In this document: positions 5,749 through 12,264 of the stretch, one piece after another
Layout: each line of letters starts with the position of its first letter
How positions within the stretch are numbered: position 1 is the stretch's first letter
Source: JBDRLD01 sp043813445
GTDB taxonomy: Bacteria > Patescibacteriota > Patescibacteriia > JACPHY01
Reading direction: 5' to 3'
Assembly: GCA_043813445.1 (NCBI GenBank)
Contig: JBDRLD010000107.1
Location: 1-15,233, forward strand
Length of the DNA stretch: 15,233 bases
Notes under the pieces: generated by a model
Databases searched by the model: none
What the model was told of the DNA's origin: nothing
The model's input: the letters and a program-made list of their open reading frames with translations, nothing else
Made by a program: the position numbers and the translations under genes

Positions 5749-6240
5749 ATGATAGGTTTTAGCCTAGTACGAACTCTTGGACTGCTCGCCGTGGTCGGCG
5801 GGCTTACTGTCGCAACGACTGCCGGCTATCGGTACTACGAAGAGAAGGTCGCGTCGACGTGCATCACGGTGTTGACTGACGACTCGGGGGATATCCGAGA
5901 GCAGTCACCGATCATCTTGCTCGGAAAGCAGATCGGCAAAATCGAGGGGGTGGAGGTCGCCTCGGGCGGGCGCAGCCTGCGGCTCAACGCATGTGTGTAC
6001 CCGGAGTACCAGGAGCTTCTCACTACCGCCGCGCGTTTCCATGTAGATGGAGCGCGCCTGGAAATGGCGATGTTCAAACGGCTCGGGCATCCGCTGAAAC
6101 CAGGCGACACCGTCACGGCGTTCTCGGACCTGGAGTGGATTTCATTGAAGGTCCAGGAGAAATGGCTGGAGCCGGCAGTCAAGCAAGGCGAGGAGACCGC
6201 AAAGCTCTTGCTCAGGCGGGTCCAGGAATGGATGCAGTAG
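5749..6240 (+). CDS. Membrane-anchored MCE/MlaD-like protein
   Basis: The protein has 163 aa. An N-terminal hydrophobic helix (about 5-26) acts as a signal anchor. Residues 37-117 resemble a single MCE domain: a beta strand (TCITVLTDD), a pattern like 'SG-x-G-x-V-x-G-x-xVG-x-V' (here SGDIREQSPIILLGKQIGKIEGVEV), and a strand LRLNACVYPEY. The C-terminal 35 residues form a charged helix. MCE proteins such as MlaD bind lipids outside the inner membrane and usually work with a YrbE/MlaE permease and an ATPase. Neither partner is visible here, so lipid handling is inferred only. The AGGAGAGG Shine-Dalgarno precedes the ATG. The next gene starts 6 bases after the stop, so the two are probably co-transcribed. 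Confidence 0.7.
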   Translation: MIGFSLVRTLGLLAVVGGLTVATTAGYRYYEEKVASTCITVLTDDSGDIREQSPIILLGKQIGKIEGVEVASGGRSLRLNACVYPEYQELLTTAARFHVDGARLEMAMFKRLGHPLKPGDTVTAFSDLEWISLKVQEKWLEPAVKQGEETAKLLLRRVQEWMQ

Positions 6241-6246
6241 CCCGAC

Positions 6247-7548
6247 GTGCGGACTAGCTCCATGCGCCGAATCGCGAAAGTATACCGTTCTACTGCCGAG
6301 CCCATACTGCGGCTGTTCTATGCATCCGCAGTGCTGATCACCACCATTGGCCTCACCATGGTTCTGTTCAGAGACGAACTACTTGAGTTCGTGCTCAGCG
6401 TCCTACTGCCTCCGTCATGGATCGAAAGTCTGCGCATGGCGCACGAGGCGCTGTTCCACGAGCTTGGCGGAGCAATACTCTTTCAGGTCACGACAGCAAC
6501 GTGCTTCTCGCTGATCTCGCTGTTCTTCTTCAGAGCCAAAGAGGACATTTCTAGGCGTGCGGAGACGCAGATCACGAACGCCCCTGTGCCAAGTAGCTCG
6601 CTCAAACAGGAGCTATGGCACGAGGCCGCGCTTGTACTGCTCACGGTGAACGTGCTCAGCATCGTTTACCTCGCCCTCTACTTCTCCCCGGAAAGCCTTC
6701 GTGGACCACTGACAGTCATCAGTGTACTCGCGGTCATGATACTGTTTGCGCTAGACATGCAGTCGTTCGTATTCTTCCGAAGAGATATGGGCGTCGCAGT
6801 ACTTGCATTGGCCTGCGTGAGGCGTCCGATTTGGACCTGCACCATCGGTGCAACACTGTGTGGACCGATTCTGATCGCCGAGTGGGCACTAAACGGCGCC
6901 TTGTCGAGCTTCGAGAGCATAACGGTCCTCACGATTCGCGTCGTGATCATCATTGTGGTGAACTGCGCGGTATGTGTACTTGCAATTCCAGCAGGAACCG
7001 CAGCGGCACTTCACGTGCTGAAACGAACACCGGAGCCCTCCCCGTCGACGCTCGTATGGCAACGTCGGTTTCGCCGCTCCCAATACGTCATCGCCGCCGG
7101 ACTTGCGCTGTTCTACTTCGCGGTTGTTGGTTCCATGCTGAAGAAGGTGCCGCTCAAAACCGCAGTGTACGAAGTCGAGCTGCTTTCTCTTCGGGGCAAA
7201 CATCTGTTAAGCGACGAGCCGCCCGTCATACGTTGCAACGTAGTCATCCACAACACGCACGACTTCCTCGCTCTTGAGGTGGAACGGGCAAGTCTCGTCC
7301 TTGACTATGATGGTCAACCCCTTGGGCAGGTAAGCATAACCGTGCCTCAGATTCCGCCACGCACCTCCCGGCGAGTGCCGATAGAAATGGTCATGGACGT
7401 TCCGCTGGGTGATGCGCTTGAGATCAGCTTTAGAGCCAGTCTCGACCGCTTACTCGGCCAGCCCACACACTGGAAGCAAAAAACAAGATTACGAATGGAT
7501 GTCGAAGTCCTATTCGGAATTACGCTTCCGATCTACCTTACTCGATAG
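6247..7548 (+). CDS. Polytopic membrane protein with C-terminal LEA2-like domain
   Basis: The protein has up to 433 aa. About seven hydrophobic helices are seen near residues 22-41, 73-94, 126-145, 153-176, 192-214, 222-250 and 285-306. The tail (about 310-433) looks like a LEA type 2/WHy beta-sandwich: CNVVIHNTHDFLALEVERA, then LVLDYDGQPLGQ, then VPQIPPRTSRRVPIEM, as in LEA14-like proteins that bind hydrophobic ligands. The membrane part faintly recalls EI24/CysZ proteins, but this is unsure. The GTG at 6247 gives the longest form; the ATG at 6262 is equally possible, and neither has a good Shine-Dalgarno. It lies 6 bases after the MCE-like gene, shares its promoter and ends at a strong terminator. 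A joint lipid or envelope role is inference. Confidence 0.7.
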   Translation: MRTSSMRRIAKVYRSTAEPILRLFYASAVLITTIGLTMVLFRDELLEFVLSVLLPPSWIESLRMAHEALFHELGGAILFQVTTATCFSLISLFFFRAKEDISRRAETQITNAPVPSSSLKQELWHEAALVLLTVNVLSIVYLALYFSPESLRGPLTVISVLAVMILFALDMQSFVFFRRDMGVAVLALACVRRPIWTCTIGATLCGPILIAEWALNGALSSFESITVLTIRVVIIIVVNCAVCVLAIPAGTAAALHVLKRTPEPSPSTLVWQRRFRRSQYVIAAGLALFYFAVVGSMLKKVPLKTAVYEVELLSLRGKHLLSDEPPVIRCNVVIHNTHDFLALEVERASLVLDYDGQPLGQVSITVPQIPPRTSRRVPIEMVMDVPLGDALEISFRASLDRLLGQPTHWKQKTRLRMDVEVLFGITLPIYLTR

Positions 7549-7552
7549 GCAT

Positions 7553-7586
7553 AGGCCACCCCGCGATATGGGGTGGCCTCACTTTT
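7553..7586 (+). terminator. Terminator of the MCE-like/LEA2-like unit
   Basis: A perfect 10-bp stem pairs 7553-7562 with 7570-7579 (loop GCGATAT) and is followed by CACTTTTTG, 4 bases after the stop codon. Confidence 0.92.
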
Positions 7587-7705
7587 TGAAAACAGACTCC
7601 CGCCTGAGGCATACTAAGAATCCTCGCAATGACGCATTGGAGGAACGAAACGGCTCGACAAATTTTAATACTTTAGACACTGTCAGTGTGCCATTTCACT
7701 CAATA

Positions 7706-7735
7706 TTGACAGAGAACGAATTATGCTGATAAACT
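7706..7735 (+). promoter_or_regulatory. Promoter of the coiled-coil membrane gene
   Basis: TTGACA (7706-7711) is followed after 18 bp by TAAACT (7730-7735). An ACACT-GTC-AGTGT inverted repeat (7677-7689) lies just upstream and could be an operator; this is weak. Confidence 0.55.
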
Positions 7736-7786
7736 GAGTTCGATTTACGTCCTTTGCAAATTGACATGGAAGGGAGTGGTATTGCC

Positions 7787-8845
7787 ATGACATACACAGT
7801 ACACCAACCGTCGCCGAACAGAGGGTCACATCCGAACGATCACGACGACATATTCCCGGAACAGTTGTCGGAACTCATCAAAGAACTGGACCAACGGCAA
7901 CGAGAAGATGTGGAGATCGAGGAAGAGGCGTTTCAGAAGAAGAAACAACAAAACCATAATAAAACGGGGACGGCATTATTCGGGCTGATTGCGGTTTCGA
8001 TGTGTGGGATTGGATTCCTGCTACTCAACGGCTATTGGCTTCACCGGTACGCAGGGCAGGGGGTTCTACAAGTCATCGTCGCATTCGTGGCCCCCATCGG
8101 CGCAGTGCTATTGCTCCTGCGGTGGCAAAAACTGCGGATGGAGCACCGAGAGCTGTACGGGAATGCCGTCAACACAATCACTCCTTACATTCCAATGCAC
8201 CGGGCAATTCCCAGCCACCTCCGCAGCAACTTCGAACGCTGGGAGGATCGGTTTCTTGGATCGAAAAGTCCGAGCATTCAACTCTTGTACTGTGTGCAGT
8301 CGATATTGAAATCCACTGAATACGAACTCGATAACGTGGCGACGCGTATGCAGGAGCTGCAAGATGGCAACTATTCAGTTCCTAAACACCTGCAGCATCT
8401 ATCAGAGCAGCTGGATAGACGTGTCGAGGAACTACAGCAGGCCAGCGCGAGAGTCGAGACGTATCGCGCGCTCGTGAAGACGACATTCCAGCAGTACTAT
8501 ACCCAGCTCGATCCGCTCGCACAGAAGCTGAAGAACTACGAACTTGTACAAGGAGTGAATCAAACGTTGGGAGAGGGGGCTGACATCCTCGCGCACGTGG
8601 AAGCGGTGTTGAAAGATGACATGGAAGCGCTCCATCGTTGCGTCCGAAACATCAACGCGTGCTACAAAGAAGTCGTTGAGCACACGGACATGGAAACCGT
8701 ACTCAACGCAACGCGGGACGCAGACGCCGAGAAAACGTATGGGCTCCTGGAAGATGCGATGCGATCGTGCATGCTGGAGCTCCCTCCTGTGCCAGACCTG
8801 CTATCCCTTGAGCCGCCGATATCGCAGGCCGTACTGACTGCCTGA
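7787..8845 (+). CDS. Two-helix membrane protein with long coiled-coil tail
   Basis: The protein has 352 aa. A polar, acidic N-terminus (1-60) ends in KKKQQNHNK. Two membrane helices follow (61-85 and 92-112) with a short loop, then a largely helical cytoplasmic region (115-352). Its stretches 178-192 and 202-255 (HLSEQLDRRVEELQQASARV) have heptad-like Leu/Val spacing of a coiled coil. The ATG at 7787 follows AGGGAG by 10 bases; the longer TTG-started frame (7754) overlaps the ribosome site. The charge pattern puts both termini inside. No known family is recognised. It lies downstream of the MCE-like pair but has its own promoter and terminator; a structural or scaffolding role at the membrane is only a guess. 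Confidence 0.75.
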   Translation: MTYTVHQPSPNRGSHPNDHDDIFPEQLSELIKELDQRQREDVEIEEEAFQKKKQQNHNKTGTALFGLIAVSMCGIGFLLLNGYWLHRYAGQGVLQVIVAFVAPIGAVLLLLRWQKLRMEHRELYGNAVNTITPYIPMHRAIPSHLRSNFERWEDRFLGSKSPSIQLLYCVQSILKSTEYELDNVATRMQELQDGNYSVPKHLQHLSEQLDRRVEELQQASARVETYRALVKTTFQQYYTQLDPLAQKLKNYELVQGVNQTLGEGADILAHVEAVLKDDMEALHRCVRNINACYKEVVEHTDMETVLNATRDADAEKTYGLLEDAMRSCMLELPPVPDLLSLEPPISQAVLTA

Positions 8846-8882
8846 CAACCATCAACCGCGTGGTTGTAATCGACACACATCT

Positions 8883-8915
8883 AACCCCCGAGTTTTATGA
8901 CTCGGGGGTTCTCTG
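8883..8915 (+). terminator. Terminator of the coiled-coil membrane gene
   Basis: A perfect 11-bp stem pairs 8883-8893 with 8900-8910 (loop TTTATG) and is followed by CTCTGATCCTT. A smaller ACAACCA/TGGTTGT hairpin (8845-8867) overlaps the stop codon just before it. Confidence 0.85.
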
Positions 8916-8971
8916 ATCCTTACGATGTTGAAAAACCGGACTTGACACGATATCCAAGAAGACGCAGCTGT

Positions 8972-9024
8972 AGGCCTATGGCGCCAACACGTGTTCACGC
9001 ACGCGGCAGGCCTTTTCTTGTTTT
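8972..9024 (+). terminator. Terminator-like hairpin with no assigned gene
   Basis: AGGCCT at 8972-8977 can pair with AGGCCT at 9008-9013, followed directly by TTTTCTTGTTTTG. Inside the loop lies a perfect 10-bp palindrome, AACACGTGTT (8986-8995). It may be a second terminator, the end of a short RNA, or an operator near the transporter promoter. Confidence 0.4.
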
Positions 9025-9031
9025 GCACGAT

Positions 9032-9060
9032 TTGACAGTTCCGTGATTGCCCTTTACGCT
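9032..9060 (+). promoter_or_regulatory. Promoter of the MFS transporter gene
   Basis: TTGACA (9032-9037) and TACGCT (9055-9060) are 17 bp apart. The leader is about 70 bases and contains two 5-bp hairpins (9088-9101 and 9106-9121) just before the GGAGG at 9125-9129. Confidence 0.7.
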
Positions 9061-9135
9061 CATTTTAGTTCTTCGACAATTAACTAGCCAAAATCGTTTG
9101 GTTTTCGGATGTTTTGATCCGGATGGAGGTTCTCC

Positions 9136-11001
9136 GTGCTCGCATCAGTGAAGCGGAATGGGTGGCTCAGCTGGATACTGCTCGTCGACGTTGCTATTTT
9201 CGCGTGCATCGTGCTGGGCGTGCTTCCGGCGTTCGCAGGCGATGGCGGAGGCGACAAACCCTGGTACTCGGGCTTCTTGCCTATACTCCTACTCCTCGGT
9301 GCAATTGCCATCGTCGTGTGGAGAATGCCACGGGTGAAGGAGGAATTCCCCGGACAGCTCGCACATCTTAAGGATCCGAAGTATCGCCTGCGTCGCATGC
9401 TGAACTGGCTACTCCTCGGCGCGACGTACGCCTTCCTATACTGGGGAAGATACAACCTGAACGTCTCCTATAGCGCCATCGGTGGCGCTGAGGGCGTGAT
9501 GGACTTCAACCTCATATTCGGCTTCGGAGCTGGTGTGTACGGAATCTCGTTCCTTCTGAACGGGCCGCTCACTGATCGGTTTGGCGGACGATTCTCCATC
9601 CTGCTGGGTGCGAGTGGAGCAGCAGTTGCAAATGCGCTCATGGGCCTCGTGTGCTGGTTGGTGGCCAACAAGACCATCGAGGGTGGGTCGCTGTTCTGGT
9701 ACATAATCGTGCTCTACGCGATCAACATGTACTTCCAGAGCTTCGGAGCCGTAGCGATCGTCAAGGCGAACTCCGCGTGGTTCCACGTGCGCGAGCGCGG
9801 GGTGTTCGGTGCTATCTTCGGCATCCTCATCTCGCTTGGCGTCTACTTCGCATACGACTGGAGTCGCTACATTCTCAAGGGACTTGAGATGAGTGTGGAG
9901 TGGACATTCTTCGCGCCGGCAATCGCACTCGTGATCGCGTTCATTCTCGACCTGTTTGTGGTACGGAACAGGCCGAGCGATGCGGGATACGCGGATTTCA
10001 ATACCGGTGATGCGAGCTCTGGTCAGGGCGCAGAGCCGGATCCCCCGATCAAGGTATTCAAGATGATGCTCTCGAGCTCGGTGGTCATGACCATCGCGTG
10101 CATCGAGTTCTGCAGCGGGTTCCTACGGCAGGCCATCATGCAGATGTACAGGAAGTTCGTAGAGGCAACCGGCGGGACGGAGCTGTTCACCTACCAGAAC
10201 TGGGGAATGCTGCTCTGTGTGGCCGGCATCCTCGGCGGCGTGTTCGCGGGCACGATCTCCGACCACGTGTTCGGGTCGCGTCGCGGGCCAGTCGCGGCGG
10301 TACTGTACGTGGGTATGCTTCTCGGCAGCATCGGCATGTTCTTCCTGCTCGGCTCGCCACACCTGCTTGGGCCGCTCGTGATTGTGATGTCCCTGTGCAT
10401 CATCGGTGTACACGGCATGTTGTCCGGCACTGCGAGTATGGACTTCGGCGGCACGAGAAATGTCGGCATCGCCGTGGGCATTATCGACGGGTTCGTGTAT
10501 GCTGGTAGCTCTCTCCAGGGTTTCCTGTACGCACGCACGCTTCCGAAGAGCGCGGACGCAGTGGGAGCGAGCGATATCGCGAATTGGCAATCTTGGCCGA
10601 TTGCCATGATTCCGATCGCACTCATCGGACTCGTGCTCGCCATCCTCATCTGGAGCAAGAAGGCGAAGCCGAAGTTCACCTTGGAGTTCGGCGACCCAGT
10701 TGCCATCTGGCACAATGATCGCGCACAGCGCGTCATCGCAGAGGTGATTCGAGCGAAGTACATATCAGTTGGCAAAAAGAAGGAGCTGCGCCTCACGGTG
10801 AAGCTGGAGGAGGAGGGACCGCTCGCTTGCCTCGAGCATCACCACTTCTTCTTCATCGAGAGCGAGACCGCTCAGCTCCAGACCGACGTTCGGGAGCACA
10901 CGCGTGCATACCTCGATTCGTGTGCCAGTTGGGGTAATGTGGTTGCTTCTGGTCTTAGGCGCTTCGACGCTCCAGACGGCAAGCTCCACGAGATTTCGTA
11001 G
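9136..11001 (+). CDS. MFS transporter, organophosphate:phosphate antiporter-like, with extra N- and C-terminal parts
   Basis: The protein has 621 aa. GTG start: GGAGG lies 6 bases upstream and no ATG fits. Residues 88-508 are a 12-helix MFS core with WGRYNLNVS (103-111, Arg105 at the place of the conserved substrate Arg of GlpT/UhpT), the MFS loop signature GPLTDRFGGR (143-152), a second-half copy (GTISDHVFGSRRGP, 372-385) and SMDFGGTRNVGIAVGIIDG (434-452), typical of the OPA family. Such proteins exchange sugar phosphates or glycerol-3-phosphate for phosphate; the real substrate is unknown. Two extra hydrophobic helices (about 11-31 and 46-63) precede the core. About 110 soluble residues (512-621) follow it, unlike the roughly 450-aa GlpT/UhpT. 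It is monocistronic with its own promoter and a strong terminator. Confidence 0.88.
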   Translation: MLASVKRNGWLSWILLVDVAIFACIVLGVLPAFAGDGGGDKPWYSGFLPILLLLGAIAIVVWRMPRVKEEFPGQLAHLKDPKYRLRRMLNWLLLGATYAFLYWGRYNLNVSYSAIGGAEGVMDFNLIFGFGAGVYGISFLLNGPLTDRFGGRFSILLGASGAAVANALMGLVCWLVANKTIEGGSLFWYIIVLYAINMYFQSFGAVAIVKANSAWFHVRERGVFGAIFGILISLGVYFAYDWSRYILKGLEMSVEWTFFAPAIALVIAFILDLFVVRNRPSDAGYADFNTGDASSGQGAEPDPPIKVFKMMLSSSVVMTIACIEFCSGFLRQAIMQMYRKFVEATGGTELFTYQNWGMLLCVAGILGGVFAGTISDHVFGSRRGPVAAVLYVGMLLGSIGMFFLLGSPHLLGPLVIVMSLCIIGVHGMLSGTASMDFGGTRNVGIAVGIIDGFVYAGSSLQGFLYARTLPKSADAVGASDIANWQSWPIAMIPIALIGLVLAILIWSKKAKPKFTLEFGDPVAIWHNDRAQRVIAEVIRAKYISVGKKKELRLTVKLEEEGPLACLEHHHFFFIESETAQLQTDVREHTRAYLDSCASWGNVVASGLRRFDAPDGKLHEIS

Positions 11002-11029
11002 CGGTGGTATGACGTACACGATCAGCAAG

Positions 11030-11079
11030 GACCCCCCGTCAGATGGTCAACACATCTAACGGGGGGTCTTCTTTTTTTG
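11030..11079 (+). terminator. Terminator of the MFS transporter gene
   Basis: GACCCCCCGT (11030-11039) pairs with 11059-11068. The stem continues after one mismatch with AGATG/CATCT (11041-11045 with 11053-11057). It is followed by TTCTTTTTTT. Confidence 0.95.
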
Positions 11080-11091
11080 CTATTTGGTCAA

Positions 11092-11161
11092 TGGAAAAAC
11101 GGCCCCGACTTGCCCTGTTGGGTGCGCGAAGCGCTATCTACACAGGAGGAAGGGGCCGTTT
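11092..11161 (-). terminator. Terminator of the MTA phosphorylase gene (large nested hairpin)
   Basis: On the minus strand a 10-bp outer stem (11152-11161 with 11097-11106) encloses CCTGT/ACAGG (11114-11118 with 11142-11146) and GCGC-ttc-GCGC (11124-11134). The tail after the outer stem is TTCC, or TTTTTCC counting its last T bases. The 45-base loop is unusually large. Confidence 0.7.
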
Positions 11162-11199
11162 GGTGACTCTTCGCCGGTCGCGTGAGTCGCACGGCGCAT

Positions 11200-12075
11200 C
11201 TATTTCATAAAGAACGGACGTAGCCACGAGAGTCGCGCGCGCGCATCCTTGCTGATCACCGCATCGTCGGTCATGATGGCGCCGTCGAGCGCCTTGTACG
11301 CGATGCTCTTCGTGGGATCGGGAAGGTTGCTGGAGAGATCGATGATGACCTCCTTCGCACTGCTGACATTCTCCGCCATCACCTTCATGACCGCCTCCGC
11401 GGTCACGGCCTCGTGCGCCTCGTGCCAACAGTCGTAGTCGGTTGCGAGCGCGAGCACCGCGTATGGCAGCTCTGCCTCGCGCGCGAGCTTCGCCTCAGGC
11501 ATGGACGTCATGCCGATGACATGGACAGCATCCCAGCTCCGATAGAGCATGCTCTCCGCTCGAGTCGAAAACTGTGGGCCCTCCATGCAGAGATACGTCC
11601 CGCCGTCGTGCAGCTTTTCCGGGAACCGACGACGCACCGCGCTCGCAAGCGCATCGCGCAGTGTCGGACAAACCGGATCTGCGAACTGCACATGCACCGC
11701 AACACCATCATGGAAAAACGTCGACCGACGACGTCGCGTCCAGTCGATGATCTGATCGACGCAGACGAGCATTCCGGGTGGAATCTCCTCACGCATGGAG
11801 CCGACCGCCGAGACGGATAGGACATGCGTCGCACCAAGCATCTTCAGCGCGCAGATGTTCGCTCGATAGTTGACGGCGGATGGGATACGGCGATGACCAC
11901 GCCCATGCCGCGAGAGGAACACGAACCGCGTCTCGCCGAGACGACCGCACACGATCGGATCGTTTATCTTGCCGTATGGCGTATTCGGCTTCACCTCGTC
12001 TTCAACCTCGAAGCCATCGAATTCGTACAATCCGCTTCCGCCAATCACAGCCAGACAGTTCTCTGTGGTCTCCAT
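11200..12075 (-). CDS. mtnP: S-methyl-5'-thioadenosine phosphorylase (MTAP)
   Basis: This 291-aa PNP/UDP-family class II phosphorylase cleaves 5'-methylthioadenosine with phosphate to adenine and methylthioribose-1-phosphate, a step in polyamine by-product and methionine salvage. Diagnostic motifs are IGGSGLY (11-17), PYGKINDPIVCG (33-44), FLSRHGRGHRRIPSAVNYRANI (53-74, phosphate and ribose site), VSAVGSM (88-94), CMEGPQFSTRAES (163-175), GMTSMPEAKLAREA (188-201) and ATDYDCW (211-217). Asp213 and Asp215 sit where the adenine-specific Asp220/Asp222 of human MTAP are, favouring MTAP over guanosine-type PNP. The ATG at 12075 follows AGGAG by 7 bases. No other salvage genes lie nearby. It is divergent from the secreted-protein gene. 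Confidence 0.95.
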   Translation of the reverse strand: METTENCLAVIGGSGLYEFDGFEVEDEVKPNTPYGKINDPIVCGRLGETRFVFLSRHGRGHRRIPSAVNYRANICALKMLGATHVLSVSAVGSMREEIPPGMLVCVDQIIDWTRRRRSTFFHDGVAVHVQFADPVCPTLRDALASAVRRRFPEKLHDGGTYLCMEGPQFSTRAESMLYRSWDAVHVIGMTSMPEAKLAREAELPYAVLALATDYDCWHEAHEAVTAEAVMKVMAENVSSAKEVIIDLSSNLPDPTKSIAYKALDGAIMTDDAVISKDARARLSWLRPFFMK

Positions 12076-12142
12076 CTCTTTACTCCTTCAAAAGAACAAC
12101 TCGCAGCTCACAGCTCCAAATGGAACCGGCAGCACCAGAAGT

Positions 12143-12171
12143 ACTGTACATTTTGTTGGATGCACCGTCAA
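12143..12171 (-). promoter_or_regulatory. Promoter of mtnP
   Basis: On the minus strand TTGACG (12166-12171) and TACAGT (12143-12148) are 17 bp apart. The leader is about 60 bases. Confidence 0.65.
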
Positions 12172-12182
12172 CTGTAGCGACC

Positions 12183-12211
12183 TTGACATTATGACAAAAT
12201 TTGTTTACTCT
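12183..12211 (+). promoter_or_regulatory. Promoter of the secreted modular protein gene
   Basis: TTGACA (12183-12188) and TACTCT (12206-12211) are 17 bp apart. Only 11 bp separate its -35 from the -35 of the divergent mtnP promoter. Confidence 0.75.
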
Positions 12212-12264
12212 TAACGCGTAAGTAGTAAGGATCGTTCCTTCACAATTGAAACAAGGAGGAAGTC

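Noticed and set aside
6615..7277. 220-codon + strand frame inside the LEA2-like gene
   Set aside because: It is out of frame with the membrane protein, whose helices and LEA2-like motifs are convincing. No Shine-Dalgarno or domain was seen.
8942..8970. Promoter at TTGACA (8942-8947)
   Set aside because: No TAnnnT lies 16 to 18 bp downstream, unlike the accepted promoters.
10123..10796. Two long minus-strand frames (about 200 codons each)
   Set aside because: Both overlap the MFS transporter core and read as low-quality antisense shadows. GC-rich codon bias explains their length.
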